Of a stretch of 50,306 bases of DNA, positions 9,418 through 19,911 are shown in pieces. This DNA is from an uncultured Opitutia bacterium (GTDB taxonomy: Bacteria; Verrucomicrobiota; Verrucomicrobiia; Opitutales; Opitutaceae), in assembly GCA_903861185.1 (NCBI GenBank), contig CAIOTK010000147.1, positions 1-50,306 on the forward strand, written 5' to 3'. Position numbers and translations under genes: made by a program. The notes under the pieces are model-generated. The model did no database searches, was not told the origin of the DNA, and worked only from the letters and a program-made list of their open reading frames with translations. Numbering within the stretch: the stretch's first letter is position 1; every line of letters starts with the position of its first letter.

Positions 9418-10564
9418 TCACTCGTCGTCCATCTGGATCTCCTTGTTGCGGTGCCGCGGGCAACCGGCGCGGAGCCACGCGTTAATGAATCGGTCGAGGT
9501 CGCCGTCGAGCACGCCCTGGGTGTCGCTGGTACTCACGCCAGTGCGGAGGTCCTTCACCATCTGGTAGGGCTGGAGGACGTAGCTGCGGATCTGGCTGCC
9601 CCAGCCGATCTCGCCCTTCTCGCCGTAAAACTTATCCATCTCCGCGCGCTGCTCGTCTTGGCGCTTCTCGTAGAGCCGCGCCTTGAGGACGTTCATCGCG
9701 CTGGCGCGGTTCTTGATCTGGGAGCGCTCGTTCTGGCAGACCACCACGATGCCCGAGGGCAAATGCGTGATGCGCACGGCGGAGTCGGTGGTATTGACGC
9801 CCTGACCGCCCTTGCCGGACGAGCGGTACACATCGACCCGGATCTCGCCGTCGGGGATCTCGATGTTTATCTCCTCGTTGATCTCGGCGATCACATCGAT
9901 TGCGCAGAACGAGGTGTGGCGGCGCTTGTTGGCGTCGAACGGGCTGATGCGCACCAGCCGGTGCACGCCGCGCTCTGCCTTCACGTAGCCATAGGCGTTC
10001 TCGCCCTTCACCAGCATCGTGGCGCGGCTGATGCCGGCCTGGTCGCCGGGCTGCACGTCCTGCAGCTCCACGGTGAAGCCGCGCCGCTCGGCCCAGCGGG
10101 AGTACATCCGGAACAGGATGTCGGCCCAGTCGTTAGACTCGGTGCCGCCGGCGCCGGACTGGATGGAGAGGATGGCGTTGTTGCGGTCGAACTGACCGGT
10201 GAGGAAGGCCCCGATCTCAATCGCATCGAGCTCCCGGACCATCGCGGTCACCTGATCATTGAGCTCGGCGGCGTACATCTCCTGCTCGGCGCCGGAGGCG
10301 GCCTCGACGAGTTCCACCATCACGCCCACGTCGTCGACCTTCTTGCGGAAGGCGACCACGGGGAGCACGGCCTTCTTTAAGCCGTTGAGCTTCGCGATGT
10401 GACGTTGGGCGCGCTCGCTGTGGTCCCAGAAAGTGGGCGAGCCCATCTCGGCCTCCATCGCCTCGATCTCGCGCAGTTTTTGTTCGCCGTCAAAGAAACC
10501 TCCACAGGTGGCCGGCGCGCTTCTTGATGTTCTCGATGTGGTTGAAGGTCTCGGGGGCGATCAT
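9418..10564 (-). CDS. prfB: Peptide chain release factor 2, with +1 programmed ribosomal frameshift: join(complement 10564..10493, 10491..9418)
   Basis: Zero frame [24 protein letters not shown] then TGA; +1 frame [22 protein letters not shown]...; GGQ loop '[24 protein letters not shown]' and 'SPFD' motif. Confidence 0.95.
10484..10505 (-). promoter_or_regulatory. prfB recoding site: GGAGG-TTT-CTT-TGA-C
   Basis: Minus-strand TGTGGAGGTTTCTTTGACGGCG: SD-like GGAGG 3 nt upstream of the CTT slip codon followed by TGA C, the same layout as the E. coli prfB site. Confidence 0.95.
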
Positions 10565-10637
10565 AGTGGCGAGGAGGCAGGCAACCGCCCCGGGCGGAAA
10601 GCACAAGCGCGCATTCCGACCGGGGGGGGGCTCCACG

Positions 10638-11864
<1,227 letters not shown>

Positions 11865-11884
11865 AGGAAGGGGGTAGGGCCGGC

Positions 11885-12832
11885 TCAGCGACGGCCGGCG
11901 AGGCGGGTGAGGATCGCCTTCTGCATGTGGAGGCGGTTCTCCGCCTCGTCGAAGATGAGCGACCGCGGGCTCGCGAGCACCTCGGGCGAGACCTCCTCGC
12001 CGGGATGCGCGGGCAAGCAGTGGAGGAAGAACGCGTCGGGGCGGGCGGCGGCGAACAGCTTGGGCGTGACCGCGTACGGCGCCATCTGCCGGCGGCGGGC
12101 GCGGGACTCCTCCTCCTTACCCATGCTCACCCATACGTCGGTGTAGACCACATCGGCGTCGCGCACGGCTTCGTAAGGGTCGGTGGTGAAGGTGTAACCG
12201 CCGGTGAGGCCGGACTCCCGCAGCAAGGCGTCGACCGCCGGGGTGGGCGCGAAAGCCTTCGGTCCCGCAAGGGCGACCTTCATCCCGAAGAGGTTGCCGC
12301 CGAGGATCCACGAGTTGGCCACGTTGCAGGCCGCGTCGCCGAGGAAGGCGATCTTGCGCCCGCGGAGGGAACCAAAGAGCGCCGCGCCCGAGGTGCCGCG
12401 GGTCCAGCGCTCCGCGAGAGTGAACGCGTCCGCGTAGATCTGGCAGGGATGCAACAGATCGGTGAGGGCGTTGATCACCGGCACGGTGCCGGCGGCCGCG
12501 AGGCGCACCACATCTTGGTGGTCGAAGGTGCGGACGATCAGCCCGTGGACAAAGCGGGAGAGGACGCGCGCGGTATCCTCGATCGACTCACCGCGGCCGA
12601 GCTGGATGTCGTTGCGGTTAAGAAACAGGGGGCGGGCGCCGAGCTCGTGGAGACCGACCTCGAAGGAGACGCGAGTGCGGGTCGAGGACTTGGAGAAGAT
12701 GAGGGCCCAGGTCTGTCCCTCCAAGGGGCGGGGTCCCTTCCGGCCGCGGCGGCGCTTAAGGTCCCGGGCCAGGGCGAACAACCCGGGCAGGGCGGAGCGC
12801 GGGACGTCGGTTTCTTGGAGGAAGTGCGGCAT
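11885..12832 (-). CDS. argF: Ornithine carbamoyltransferase
   Basis: '[19 protein letters not shown]', '[15 protein letters not shown]', '[13 protein letters not shown]'. Confidence 0.95.
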   Translation of the reverse strand: MPHFLQETDVPRSALPGLFALARDLKRRRGRKGPRPLEGQTWALIFSKSSTRTRVSFEVGLHELGARPLFLNRNDIQLGRGESIEDTARVLSRFVHGLIVRTFDHQDVVRLAAAGTVPVINALTDLLHPCQIYADAFTLAERWTRGTSGAALFGSLRGRKIAFLGDAACNVANSWILGGNLFGMKVALAGPKAFAPTPAVDALLRESGLTGGYTFTTDPYEAVRDADVVYTDVWVSMGKEEESRARRRQMAPYAVTPKLFAAARPDAFFLHCLPAHPGEEVSPEVLASPRSLIFDEAENRLHMQKAILTRLAGRR

Positions 12833-12889
12833 CGGAAAGGGTCGGACCCTAGGCGGCGGCGGCGCGGCGAACGAGGAAAAAACCGCCGC

Positions 12890-14110
12890 TCAGGCCGCGG
12901 CACCGAGCACCGCGCGGAGGATCGCGACGGCCTCCGCCAGCTCGGCGGACGTGGCGTTCAGCGGGGGTAGCAGGCGGATGACATTGCCGCCCGCCGCGGC
13001 CGCGAGGAGGCCACGCTCGCGCAGGGCGGCCAGCACGGGCGCGGGATCCGCGGCAAACTGGAGTCCGACGAGGTAACCTTGGCCACGCACCGCGAGTACC
13101 TTGGCCGGATGCTCCGCCGCCAAGGCCCGCAATTCGGCCAGCCACGGGGCGCTACGGGCGCGGACGGCCGCGAGCAGGTCCTCGCGCTCAAGCACATCAA
13201 GCACGGCCAACGCGGCCGCGCAGGCCAGGGGGGTGCCCCCGAAGGTGGTCCCGTGGTTGCCCGGTTGGAACAGGTCCGCGTGCGGTTCGCTGAGCCAGAT
13301 TGCGCCGATGGGGAACCCGCCCCCTAGGCCCTTGGCCATCCCAATGGCGTCCGGCCGGACGCCCGCGTGCTCGAACGCGAAAAAGTGCCCGGTCCGGCCG
13401 ATGCCGCACTGCACCTCGTCGAGCAGCAGGAGCAGGTTGCGCTCCGTGCACAGGCGGCGGAGTCCTTGCAGGAATTCCGGGGTACAGGGCTGGATGCCGC
13501 CCTCGCCTTGGATCGTCTCCACGAAGATGGCGGCGGTCTCGTCATCGACCAGCCGGGCGAAGCCGTCGAGGTCGTTCAGATCCGCGAAGGCGAACCCGGG
13601 AACGAGCGGGCGGAAGCCACCCTGAATCTTTTCCTGCGGGGTCGCGCTCATCCCTCCGAACGTACGACCGTGAAAGGCGTTCCGCGCGCAGATCACCTTG
13701 TAGCAACGCCCCTCGACGCCGCCGGACTTCCGGCGGCCGTGGAGGCGGGCGAGTTTCAACAGGCCCTCGTTCGCCTCCGCCCCACTGTTACAGAAGAACA
13801 CCCGGCCCGGCCCGGCGTGGCCAACCAGCCGGCGGGCCAGCTCGCCCTGCCCCGGGTTGCGGAACAGGTTGCTCACGTGCACCAGCTCCGCGGCCTGCCG
13901 CTGCACCGCGGCGACCCAATGCGGATGGCAATGGCCGAGCGCCGACACCGCGATGCCCGAGGTGAAGTCGAGGTAACTCCGGCCGGCGTCATCCCACACG
14001 CGGGTGCCCGCGCCACGCACGAGCGTGAGCGGAGCCCGCGCGTAGTTGCGCATCACGTGCGCGTCATAGAGGTCAGCGGTGGAGGCGCGGACGACCGGGG
14101 AAGGATCCAT
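12890..14110 (-). CDS. argD: Acetylornithine aminotransferase
   Basis: Class-III aminotransferase: 'FCNSGAEANEGLLKLAR', 'LLLDEVQCGIGRTGHFFAFEH', 'MAKGLGGGFPIGA'. Confidence 0.95.
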   Translation of the reverse strand: MDPSPVVRASTADLYDAHVMRNYARAPLTLVRGAGTRVWDDAGRSYLDFTSGIAVSALGHCHPHWVAAVQRQAAELVHVSNLFRNPGQGELARRLVGHAGPGRVFFCNSGAEANEGLLKLARLHGRRKSGGVEGRCYKVICARNAFHGRTFGGMSATPQEKIQGGFRPLVPGFAFADLNDLDGFARLVDDETAAIFVETIQGEGGIQPCTPEFLQGLRRLCTERNLLLLLDEVQCGIGRTGHFFAFEHAGVRPDAIGMAKGLGGGFPIGAIWLSEPHADLFQPGNHGTTFGGTPLACAAALAVLDVLEREDLLAAVRARSAPWLAELRALAAEHPAKVLAVRGQGYLVGLQFAADPAPVLAALRERGLLAAAAGGNVIRLLPPLNATSAELAEAVAILRAVLGAAA

Positions 14111-14167
14111 GGAAAAAAGAGAGAAGGGCTAAACCCGCGGCAGCCGCCGGCGGACAGCCGAAGGCGT

Positions 14168-15049
14168 TCAGCCGAGCACGATCTCGGTACCGATGCCCTT
14201 GTCGGTGAAGATCTCCAACAAGAGCGAGTGGGCGAGCCGGCCGTCGATGAAGTGCACGCGCTGAACGCCCTCCTGCAGGGCCCGCACCGCGCTCTGCACC
14301 TTGGGCCGCATCCCCTTGTCGATCACACCGCGGCGCTTGAGCTCCTCGACCTGCCCCGTCTTCAGCGTGGAGATCAACGAGCTCGGGTCCGAGGGATTGG
14401 AGAGCAGGCCCGGCACGTCGCTCATATACACCAACCGCCGGGCGCGCAGCGCACTGGCCACCCGGCCGGCGGCGAGGTCGGCATTGATGTTATAAGGCTT
14501 GCCGTCGTAACCCTCCGCCACAGGCGAGATGATCGGGATGAAGCCCTCGCTGATCTCCTTCTTGATCAGCTTAACTTTCACCTCCGTGACGTCGCCCACG
14601 TAGCCGAGATCCACCGCGTTGCCATCGTCGTCGGTGGCCAGCTTCTGGCAGACGAGCACGCTGTCCCCCGGGAGTCCCTTGGGTCGGGCTTTGGCCGCGG
14701 CCACCGCCTCGCAGACGTCTCGGTTGACGATCTCGTCGAGCGTCTTCTTGACCACCGCGATGGTCGCGGCGTCGGTCACGCGCAGGCCGTTCACGAAGGA
14801 GGCCTTGAGGCCGGACTCCGCCATCGCCTTAGTGATGGCCTTGCCGCCGCCGTGCACCACCACGACGTTGATCCCGCAGGCGGCGAGGAAAGCGATGTCG
14901 TGCGCGACCCGCGTGCGCGCCGCCGGGTCGGGGTCGTCCATGAAACTGCCCCCGTACTTCACGACGAAGGTGGAGCCCCGGAAATCCTGGATGTAGGGCA
15001 AGGCCTCGAGCAGCACCTTGGCCTTAGCGGTGACTTCGGCGACGTTCAT
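14168..15049 (-). CDS. argB: Acetylglutamate kinase
   Basis: '[12 protein letters not shown]', '[14 protein letters not shown]', '[15 protein letters not shown]'; start trimmed to [11 protein letters not shown]. Confidence 0.96.
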   Translation of the reverse strand: MNVAEVTAKAKVLLEALPYIQDFRGSTFVVKYGGSFMDDPDPAARTRVAHDIAFLAACGINVVVVHGGGKAITKAMAESGLKASFVNGLRVTDAATIAVVKKTLDEIVNRDVCEAVAAAKARPKGLPGDSVLVCQKLATDDDGNAVDLGYVGDVTEVKVKLIKKEISEGFIPIISPVAEGYDGKPYNINADLAAGRVASALRARRLVYMSDVPGLLSNPSDPSSLISTLKTGQVEELKRRGVIDKGMRPKVQSAVRALQEGVQRVHFIDGRLAHSLLLEIFTDKGIGTEIVLG

Positions 15050-15246
15050 CGGGCGGTCAGGACGCCCGGCCAACGGCCGGGAGGGAGCGGGGGAAGGCGG
15101 AGCGCGCGTTCACGGAATCAAGCGAAGAGGAGCGACTAAGACACCCTCGGCCGGCATTTCCACCAAAAACTTCGCGCGCCGGCCCCGCGAGTGGCGCGCG
15201 CCGGTTTTGCCTTCACACCTTGCCGCGACCCGCCCACTTCTCTCGC

Positions 15247-16563
15247 GTGCCCAGCACGCAACTCACCTTCGCCGACCGCGCCGCGCACCGCGCGTGGCTC
15301 GCGGCCCAGTCTTCCCTCCCCGCCGGATTCCGCGTCGGCCGCGCCAGCTTCGACTTCACGCCGCGCGAGGCGCCGAAGCCCGCCCGGATGAACCTGACCG
15401 TGATCGCGCTGGACCAGCCGACCCCCGCGTTCGCCGCCCTGTTCACGCGCAACGCCTTCCCCGGCGCGCCGGTCATCATCGGTCGAACCCGGCTCGCGGA
15501 GCCCTCGCTCGGCGCCATCGTCATCAATAACAAGATCTCCAACGTCTGCGCACCCGACGGCGTCGCGACCGCCGAGCGCGTGTGCGCCGCCGCCGCCGCG
15601 CAGCTCGGGCTCTCCCCGCGCCAAGTGCTCCCCTCCTCCACCGGCGTCATCGGCTGGGCACTGCCCGAGGAGGCGATGATCGCCGCCCTGCCCGCCGCCG
15701 TCGGCGCGCTCGCGCCAGGCTCCGTCCTACCCGCCGCCGAGGGCATCGTGACCACCGACCTGTACCCGAAGGTCCGCCGGGCGGACGTCGGCGGTGGCAG
15801 CATCGTTGGCATCGCGAAGGGCGCCGGGATGATCGAACCCAACTTGGCCACGATGCTCGTGTACATCCTAACCGACATCGCGGTGCCCCGCGCGGAGCTC
15901 CGCCAGATGCTGGCCCGTGCCGCAGACGCCAGCTTCAACGCCATCAGCATCGACAGCGACACGAGCACCTCCGACACCGTGGTCGCACTCTCCTCCGGCC
16001 GCGTGCCCTTCGCGGACTGGGGCGCCTTTGAACGCGCCCTGCACCAGGTCTGCCGCGACTTGGCGGAGGACGTCGTCCGCAACGGCGAAGGGATCCGCCA
16101 CGTGATCCGGGTCACGGTCCGCGAAGCGGCGAGCCCCGCGCTAGCTCGCGCCCTCGGCAAGGCGGTCGTCAATGGACCTCTATTTAAGTGCGCCGTCGCC
16201 GGCAACGACCCGAACGTGGGTCGCCTGATCCAGGCGATCGGTAAGCACGTGGGCGCGCACGCGCCGGGCACCGACCTCTCAGGCCTGCGGGCCTCCCTCG
16301 GCGGGATCGAGATCTTCTCCGGCGGCGTATTCCGTCTCAACCCGGAGAAGGAGGCCGCGCTCGTGGCGCACCTCCGCAGCGCGGAGCTCTACGCCAGCCA
16401 AGTAGGACCCGACGGCGTGTTCAGTGCGCCGATCGACTTCCCGCCGCACGAGCGCGCGGTCGAACTCGAAATCGCCCTCGGGAACGGCGCGGCCTCCGCC
16501 ACCGTCCTCGGCGGCGATCTTACCCACGAGTACGTGAGCGAGAACGCCGACTACCGCTCCTGA
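15247..16563 (+). CDS. argJ: Glutamate N-acetyltransferase / amino-acid acetyltransferase
   Basis: 'SSTGVIGWALP', autoprocessing motif 'GIAKGAGMIEPNLATMLVYILTD', C-terminal 'EYVSENADYRS'; GTG start proposed. Confidence 0.95.
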   Translation: MPSTQLTFADRAAHRAWLAAQSSLPAGFRVGRASFDFTPREAPKPARMNLTVIALDQPTPAFAALFTRNAFPGAPVIIGRTRLAEPSLGAIVINNKISNVCAPDGVATAERVCAAAAAQLGLSPRQVLPSSTGVIGWALPEEAMIAALPAAVGALAPGSVLPAAEGIVTTDLYPKVRRADVGGGSIVGIAKGAGMIEPNLATMLVYILTDIAVPRAELRQMLARAADASFNAISIDSDTSTSDTVVALSSGRVPFADWGAFERALHQVCRDLAEDVVRNGEGIRHVIRVTVREAASPALARALGKAVVNGPLFKCAVAGNDPNVGRLIQAIGKHVGAHAPGTDLSGLRASLGGIEIFSGGVFRLNPEKEAALVAHLRSAELYASQVGPDGVFSAPIDFPPHERAVELEIALGNGAASATVLGGDLTHEYVSENADYRS

Positions 16564-16586
16564 AACGCCGGCGGCGGCCGCCGAGC

Positions 16587-17612
16587 TCAGGCAAGACCCG
16601 CCGTCTCGGGGAAGCCGCACCAAAGGTTCATAATCTGAACCGCTTGGCCGCTCGCCCCCTTCATCAGGTTATCCTCCGCGATGGTGAGGACGAAATTACC
16701 CGTGCGCGGATCGTGCGCGGCCCCGAGATCCACGCGGTTGGTGCCGACGACGTGAGCCGTGTCGGGCGTCTCCCCGGCGGCGAGTAGCTGGACGAACGGC
16801 CGCCCCGCGTAGGCTGCCTGCCACGCGGCCTGGAGCGCCGCGAGGTCAGCTCCCGGGGCGGCGGGCACGGTGATGGTGGTGGCGATGCCGCGGCGCATCG
16901 GCGCTAGGTGCGGATTGAACTGGATCACCGTCGGCGCACCGGTCTGGAGCGCGAGCTGCTCCTCGACCTCCGCGAGGTGGCGGTGCTTCACCAGCCCGTA
17001 GGCCTTGATGCTTTCCGCCCGCTCCACGAACAGGTACATCTCCTCGGCCTTCTTCCCGGCACCGCTCACCCCGCTGTAGGAATTTACGACGATGTGCTGC
17101 CGCGAGATTACCCCCGCGCGCAACAAAGGGATCAGCGGGATCAGGATGCTGGTGGGATAACAGCCCGGCGCCGCGACGAGCCGCGCCTCCGTGCGCCAGG
17201 CGGGCGCGGTGAGCTCGGGCAGCACGAACCGCGCGGAGGGCAAAAGCTCCGGCGCGGGGTGCGGGCCGTAGTAACGCTCGTAGGTCGCCTGATCGGCGAT
17301 GCGGAAGTCCGCGCTGAGGTCGATGACGCGCTTGCCCGCGGCCACCAGGACCCTCGCGTAGGCGGCGGCGGCCCCGTGGGGCAGCGCGAGGAACAGCAGG
17401 TCGAGATCGGAGGCCGCCAGCGCGGCCGCATCCGAATCAGTGAAGTGCAGCCCCCGGTCGAGCCCACGCAGCGCGGGGATGACGGCCGCCAGCCGTTTGC
17501 CCGCCTGGCTCCGCGAGGTGACCGCGGCCAGCTCCACCCGTGGATGACCGAGCAAGAGCTTGACCAAGACTTCACCGGAATAACCCGAGGCGCCAACAAT
17601 GCCGACTTTCAT
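16587..17612 (-). CDS. argC: N-acetyl-gamma-glutamyl-phosphate reductase
   Basis: 'MKVGIVGASGYSGEVLVKLLLGHPRVELAAVTSRS', 'VAAPGCYPTSILIPL', 'HRHLAEVEEQL'. Confidence 0.96.
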   Translation of the reverse strand: MKVGIVGASGYSGEVLVKLLLGHPRVELAAVTSRSQAGKRLAAVIPALRGLDRGLHFTDSDAAALAASDLDLLFLALPHGAAAAYARVLVAAGKRVIDLSADFRIADQATYERYYGPHPAPELLPSARFVLPELTAPAWRTEARLVAAPGCYPTSILIPLIPLLRAGVISRQHIVVNSYSGVSGAGKKAEEMYLFVERAESIKAYGLVKHRHLAEVEEQLALQTGAPTVIQFNPHLAPMRRGIATTITVPAAPGADLAALQAAWQAAYAGRPFVQLLAAGETPDTAHVVGTNRVDLGAAHDPRTGNFVLTIAEDNLMKGASGQAVQIMNLWCGFPETAGLA

Positions 17613-17712
17613 AAAGGAAGAATCTCCCACGCTCACCTTCCCTCCGCCCCAAGGCCAGAGCGAAGTGCCCCCTAGGGAAACCGTCGCGGACGAGCGCCCC
17701 GCGCTAGGTGCG

Positions 17713-17753
17713 AAAACAAAAAGGGCGGCGCCCGGGAATCCGGAGCGCCGCCC
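17713..17753 (-). terminator. Rho-independent terminator downstream of the TorF-like porin
   Basis: GGGCGGCGC (17723-17731) pairs with GCGCCGCCC (17745-17753); on the minus strand the stem is followed by TTTTTGTTTT. Confidence 0.85.
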
Positions 17754-17771
17754 GATTTCGGAACCGGGACG

Positions 17772-18560
17772 TCAGAACGAGACCGAGTAGCCGACCGAAG
17801 CCACCCAGCGGCCGACGGCGAGGGTGTTGATCGCCTTCGGCGTGTTGCCCTGCTTCAGGAAGGCGTCGCGGCCCTCGGTATACGCCACACCCAAAATGAC
17901 CTTCGACTCCTTGCTCACTTGGACCGGCAAGGAAGCGCCGAGCAGCCAGTAGTCACCCCAGGACTTCACCGCGGGCGAGGTGCCGTTGGCCGCGTCCTTG
18001 AGCAGGAACGTGCCCAGCTGCGCCGTGAGGGCGAGCTCGGTGCCCAGATCCTTCAGCGCCACCGCGTAGGCGGCCGTGACCTCATAGGTCGCCCCACGCA
18101 GCGTCACGTCGTAGTACACCTTAGGCGTGAATTTGATGCCCTCGACGGTGTAGTTCACGGCCACGCTGGGCTCGAAGGTCGACTTGTAGAAGCCGGCGGC
18201 CTTGTCCGCCTTCGGGTAGGTATAGAGAGTCGCTCCGGGGACAATCGAGAGGTCCTTGCCGAGCGCCATCGTGTAGGAACCGTAGAGATCCAGTTCCGGA
18301 TCCGAGCTGCCCGGGACCTGATCATCGATCACGAAGTTGCCCCAGACACCGGCGGTGAAGTCGCCGGCCGCCGCCTCAATGGTCGGCTGGAAGCCGCCGG
18401 CATTGAGCCGCTGGCCGCGGAACATATACTGAGTCACGAGGGTGCCGGTAGCGGTGATCGCAACCGCCGGGGCGGCAGCGGCGGGGGCGGCCGGAGCCTG
18501 GCCGAACGCAGGCAGGGCAACGGCGGAGCCGAGGAGAACAAGGAGGAGTTTGTGGTTCAT
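17772..18560 (-). CDS. TorF-family putative outer-membrane porin
   Basis: Signal peptide MNHKLLLVLLGSAVALPAFGQA; 'GTLVTQYMFRGQRLNAGGFQPTIEAAAGDFTAGVWGNF...ELDLYGSYTMAL'; aromatic C-terminus (SVGYSVSF). Confidence 0.75.
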   Translation of the reverse strand: MNHKLLLVLLGSAVALPAFGQAPAAPAAAAPAVAITATGTLVTQYMFRGQRLNAGGFQPTIEAAAGDFTAGVWGNFVIDDQVPGSSDPELDLYGSYTMALGKDLSIVPGATLYTYPKADKAAGFYKSTFEPSVAVNYTVEGIKFTPKVYYDVTLRGATYEVTAAYAVALKDLGTELALTAQLGTFLLKDAANGTSPAVKSWGDYWLLGASLPVQVSKESKVILGVAYTEGRDAFLKQGNTPKAINTLAVGRWVASVGYSVSF

Positions 18561-18597
18561 GGTGGGAGGTTGGATTGAATCGAACGAGCCCACGTAA

Positions 18598-18612
18598 GCA
18601 GACTTCGGGCCA
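18598..18612 (-). promoter_or_regulatory. Candidate sigma-54 (RpoN) promoter for the TorF-like gene
   Basis: Minus-strand TGGCCC-GAAGT-CTGC; GG and GC dinucleotides separated by 10 nt; ~26-nt leader to the ATG at 18560. Confidence 0.5.
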
Positions 18613-18635
18613 ATTCCGAGCGCGACTGAAAGTTT

Positions 18636-18660
18636 TTCATACCAGATGAGCTCGTATGAA
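18636..18660. promoter_or_regulatory. Dyad TTCATAC-N11-GTATGAA, candidate enhancer-binding-protein site
   Basis: Perfect 7-bp inverted repeat with an 11-nt spacer between the two candidate sigma-54 promoters. Confidence 0.5.
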
Positions 18661-18762
18661 TAGAATGCGTACATCCCGGGCGCGCCCCAGAGGGAAACTT
18701 TTTTTCCAGAAGGCGCCGCTGACTTTTCCGCCGGACGGGGAGGCCCGGGAGCCCACTTTGGC

Positions 18763-18778
18763 TGGCACATGTGGTGCT
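18763..18778 (+). promoter_or_regulatory. Candidate sigma-54 (RpoN) promoter for the porin upstream of the urt operon
   Basis: TGGCAC-ATGTG-GTGCT; perfect TGGCAC -24 element, GC of the -12 element at correct spacing; ~50-nt leader to the ATG at 18841. Confidence 0.65.
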
Positions 18779-18840
18779 AAACGCTGGGACCGGTTCTGAA
18801 CCGGCCAACCAACCCGAAAGCAACCACGCAGCATCCACCA

Positions 18841-19808
18841 TGAACCTCCGTTCCCAGCTCGCCGCCAGCCTCGCGCTCGCGGCATCCGCCACCGCCTTTG
18901 GTGACATCAAAATCAACGACGCCCTCTCGGTCGGCGGCTACGCCGTCGGCTCCTATCGCACGATGGACCCCGCTCCAGGGCCCGCCACCGATCGGATGGA
19001 CCTCGATGCCGCCAAGACGCTCTTCACGACCTCCTTCAAGCCTGTCACCGGCGTGGTCAGCCTCTATTACCAGCCAGGCGCACCGAGCGACGTCACCATC
19101 CTCGACGCCTACGCCACGGTCGACGTGGGGGGAGGCTCGACCGTCACCGTGGGCAAGTTCTTGAGCTACCTCGGCTATGAGGCCTTCGACATCCCGAACA
19201 TGTCGCAGATTTCCTACGCCAACGGCGACTTCCTCGGGCCCATCCCCGGCTACCACAGCGGGGTGAAGTGGGACTACGCCGACAAGGACGTCGGCTTCGG
19301 CCTCGGCCTGCTCGACTCGGTCTACTCCGGTCCGAACTACCTCAAGGGCGACGGAGAACTGAAGCGTAACGCCGGCTTCGAGGGCTACTTCACCTACAAG
19401 GGCACGCCCGATCTTACCCTCTGGGCCGGCTTCGCCTACGACACCGAAGGCAATGTGCTCCACAAGAACGATGCCATCCTGACGCTGGACTTCTGGTTGA
19501 GCTACGCGCTCAGCAAGGAAGGCACGCTCGCGCTCGAGTACGCCCACAAGGACGGCGGCGCTGGCGACGAAGGTTACAACTGGCTCGTCTTCTACGGCCA
19601 CAAGTTCAGCGCCAAGACCTCGGCCGCCTTCCGCGTCAGCGGTGAGAAAATGAAGAACGGCGCCGGCTTCACCAAGTACACCGTCAGCCCGACCTGGGCC
19701 GTCAACGATGCCTTCGCCGTCCGGGCCGAGCTCTCCGCCTACGACTACTCGAAGCACAGCGCCGACCGCGCCCTCTTCTTCGGAGTGCAGACGCTGCTGA
19801 AGTTCTGA
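18841..19808 (+). CDS. Outer-membrane beta-barrel porin (OmpL-like / BBP2-type), probable urea/amide-associated porin
   Basis: Signal peptide MNLRSQLAASLALAASATAFG; 'DAYATVDVGGGSTVTVGKFLSYLGYEAFDIPNMSQISYANGDFLGPIPGYHSGVKWDY'; C-terminal F; located directly upstream of urtA. Confidence 0.7.
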
Positions 19809-19831
19809 TCCCGCGCGGAACGCGTAATTCC

Positions 19832-19857
19832 GAACCCCGGGGCCCAATTCGGGGTTC
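19832..19857 (+). other. Intercistronic hairpin between porin and urtA
   Basis: GAACCCCG (19832-19839) / CGGGGTTC (19850-19857), no U-tract; second small stem GGCAG/CTGCC at 19861-19874. Confidence 0.5.
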
Positions 19858-19911
19858 CGGGGCAGGCTCCTGCCGCGCGTCCCCACCCCTCCCTCTCCTC
19901 TTTCCTCCCTC

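Noticed and set aside
10377-10604. 75-aa minus-strand ORF upstream of prfB
   Set aside because: It is in another frame over the prfB recoding region; the real upstream segment is the 24-codon zero-frame prfB start.
13367-15139. 590-aa plus-strand ORF antisense to argD/argB
   Set aside because: High-GC shadow ORF; composition is His/Arg/Gly/Val-rich low-quality sequence and argD/argB on the other strand match known families throughout.
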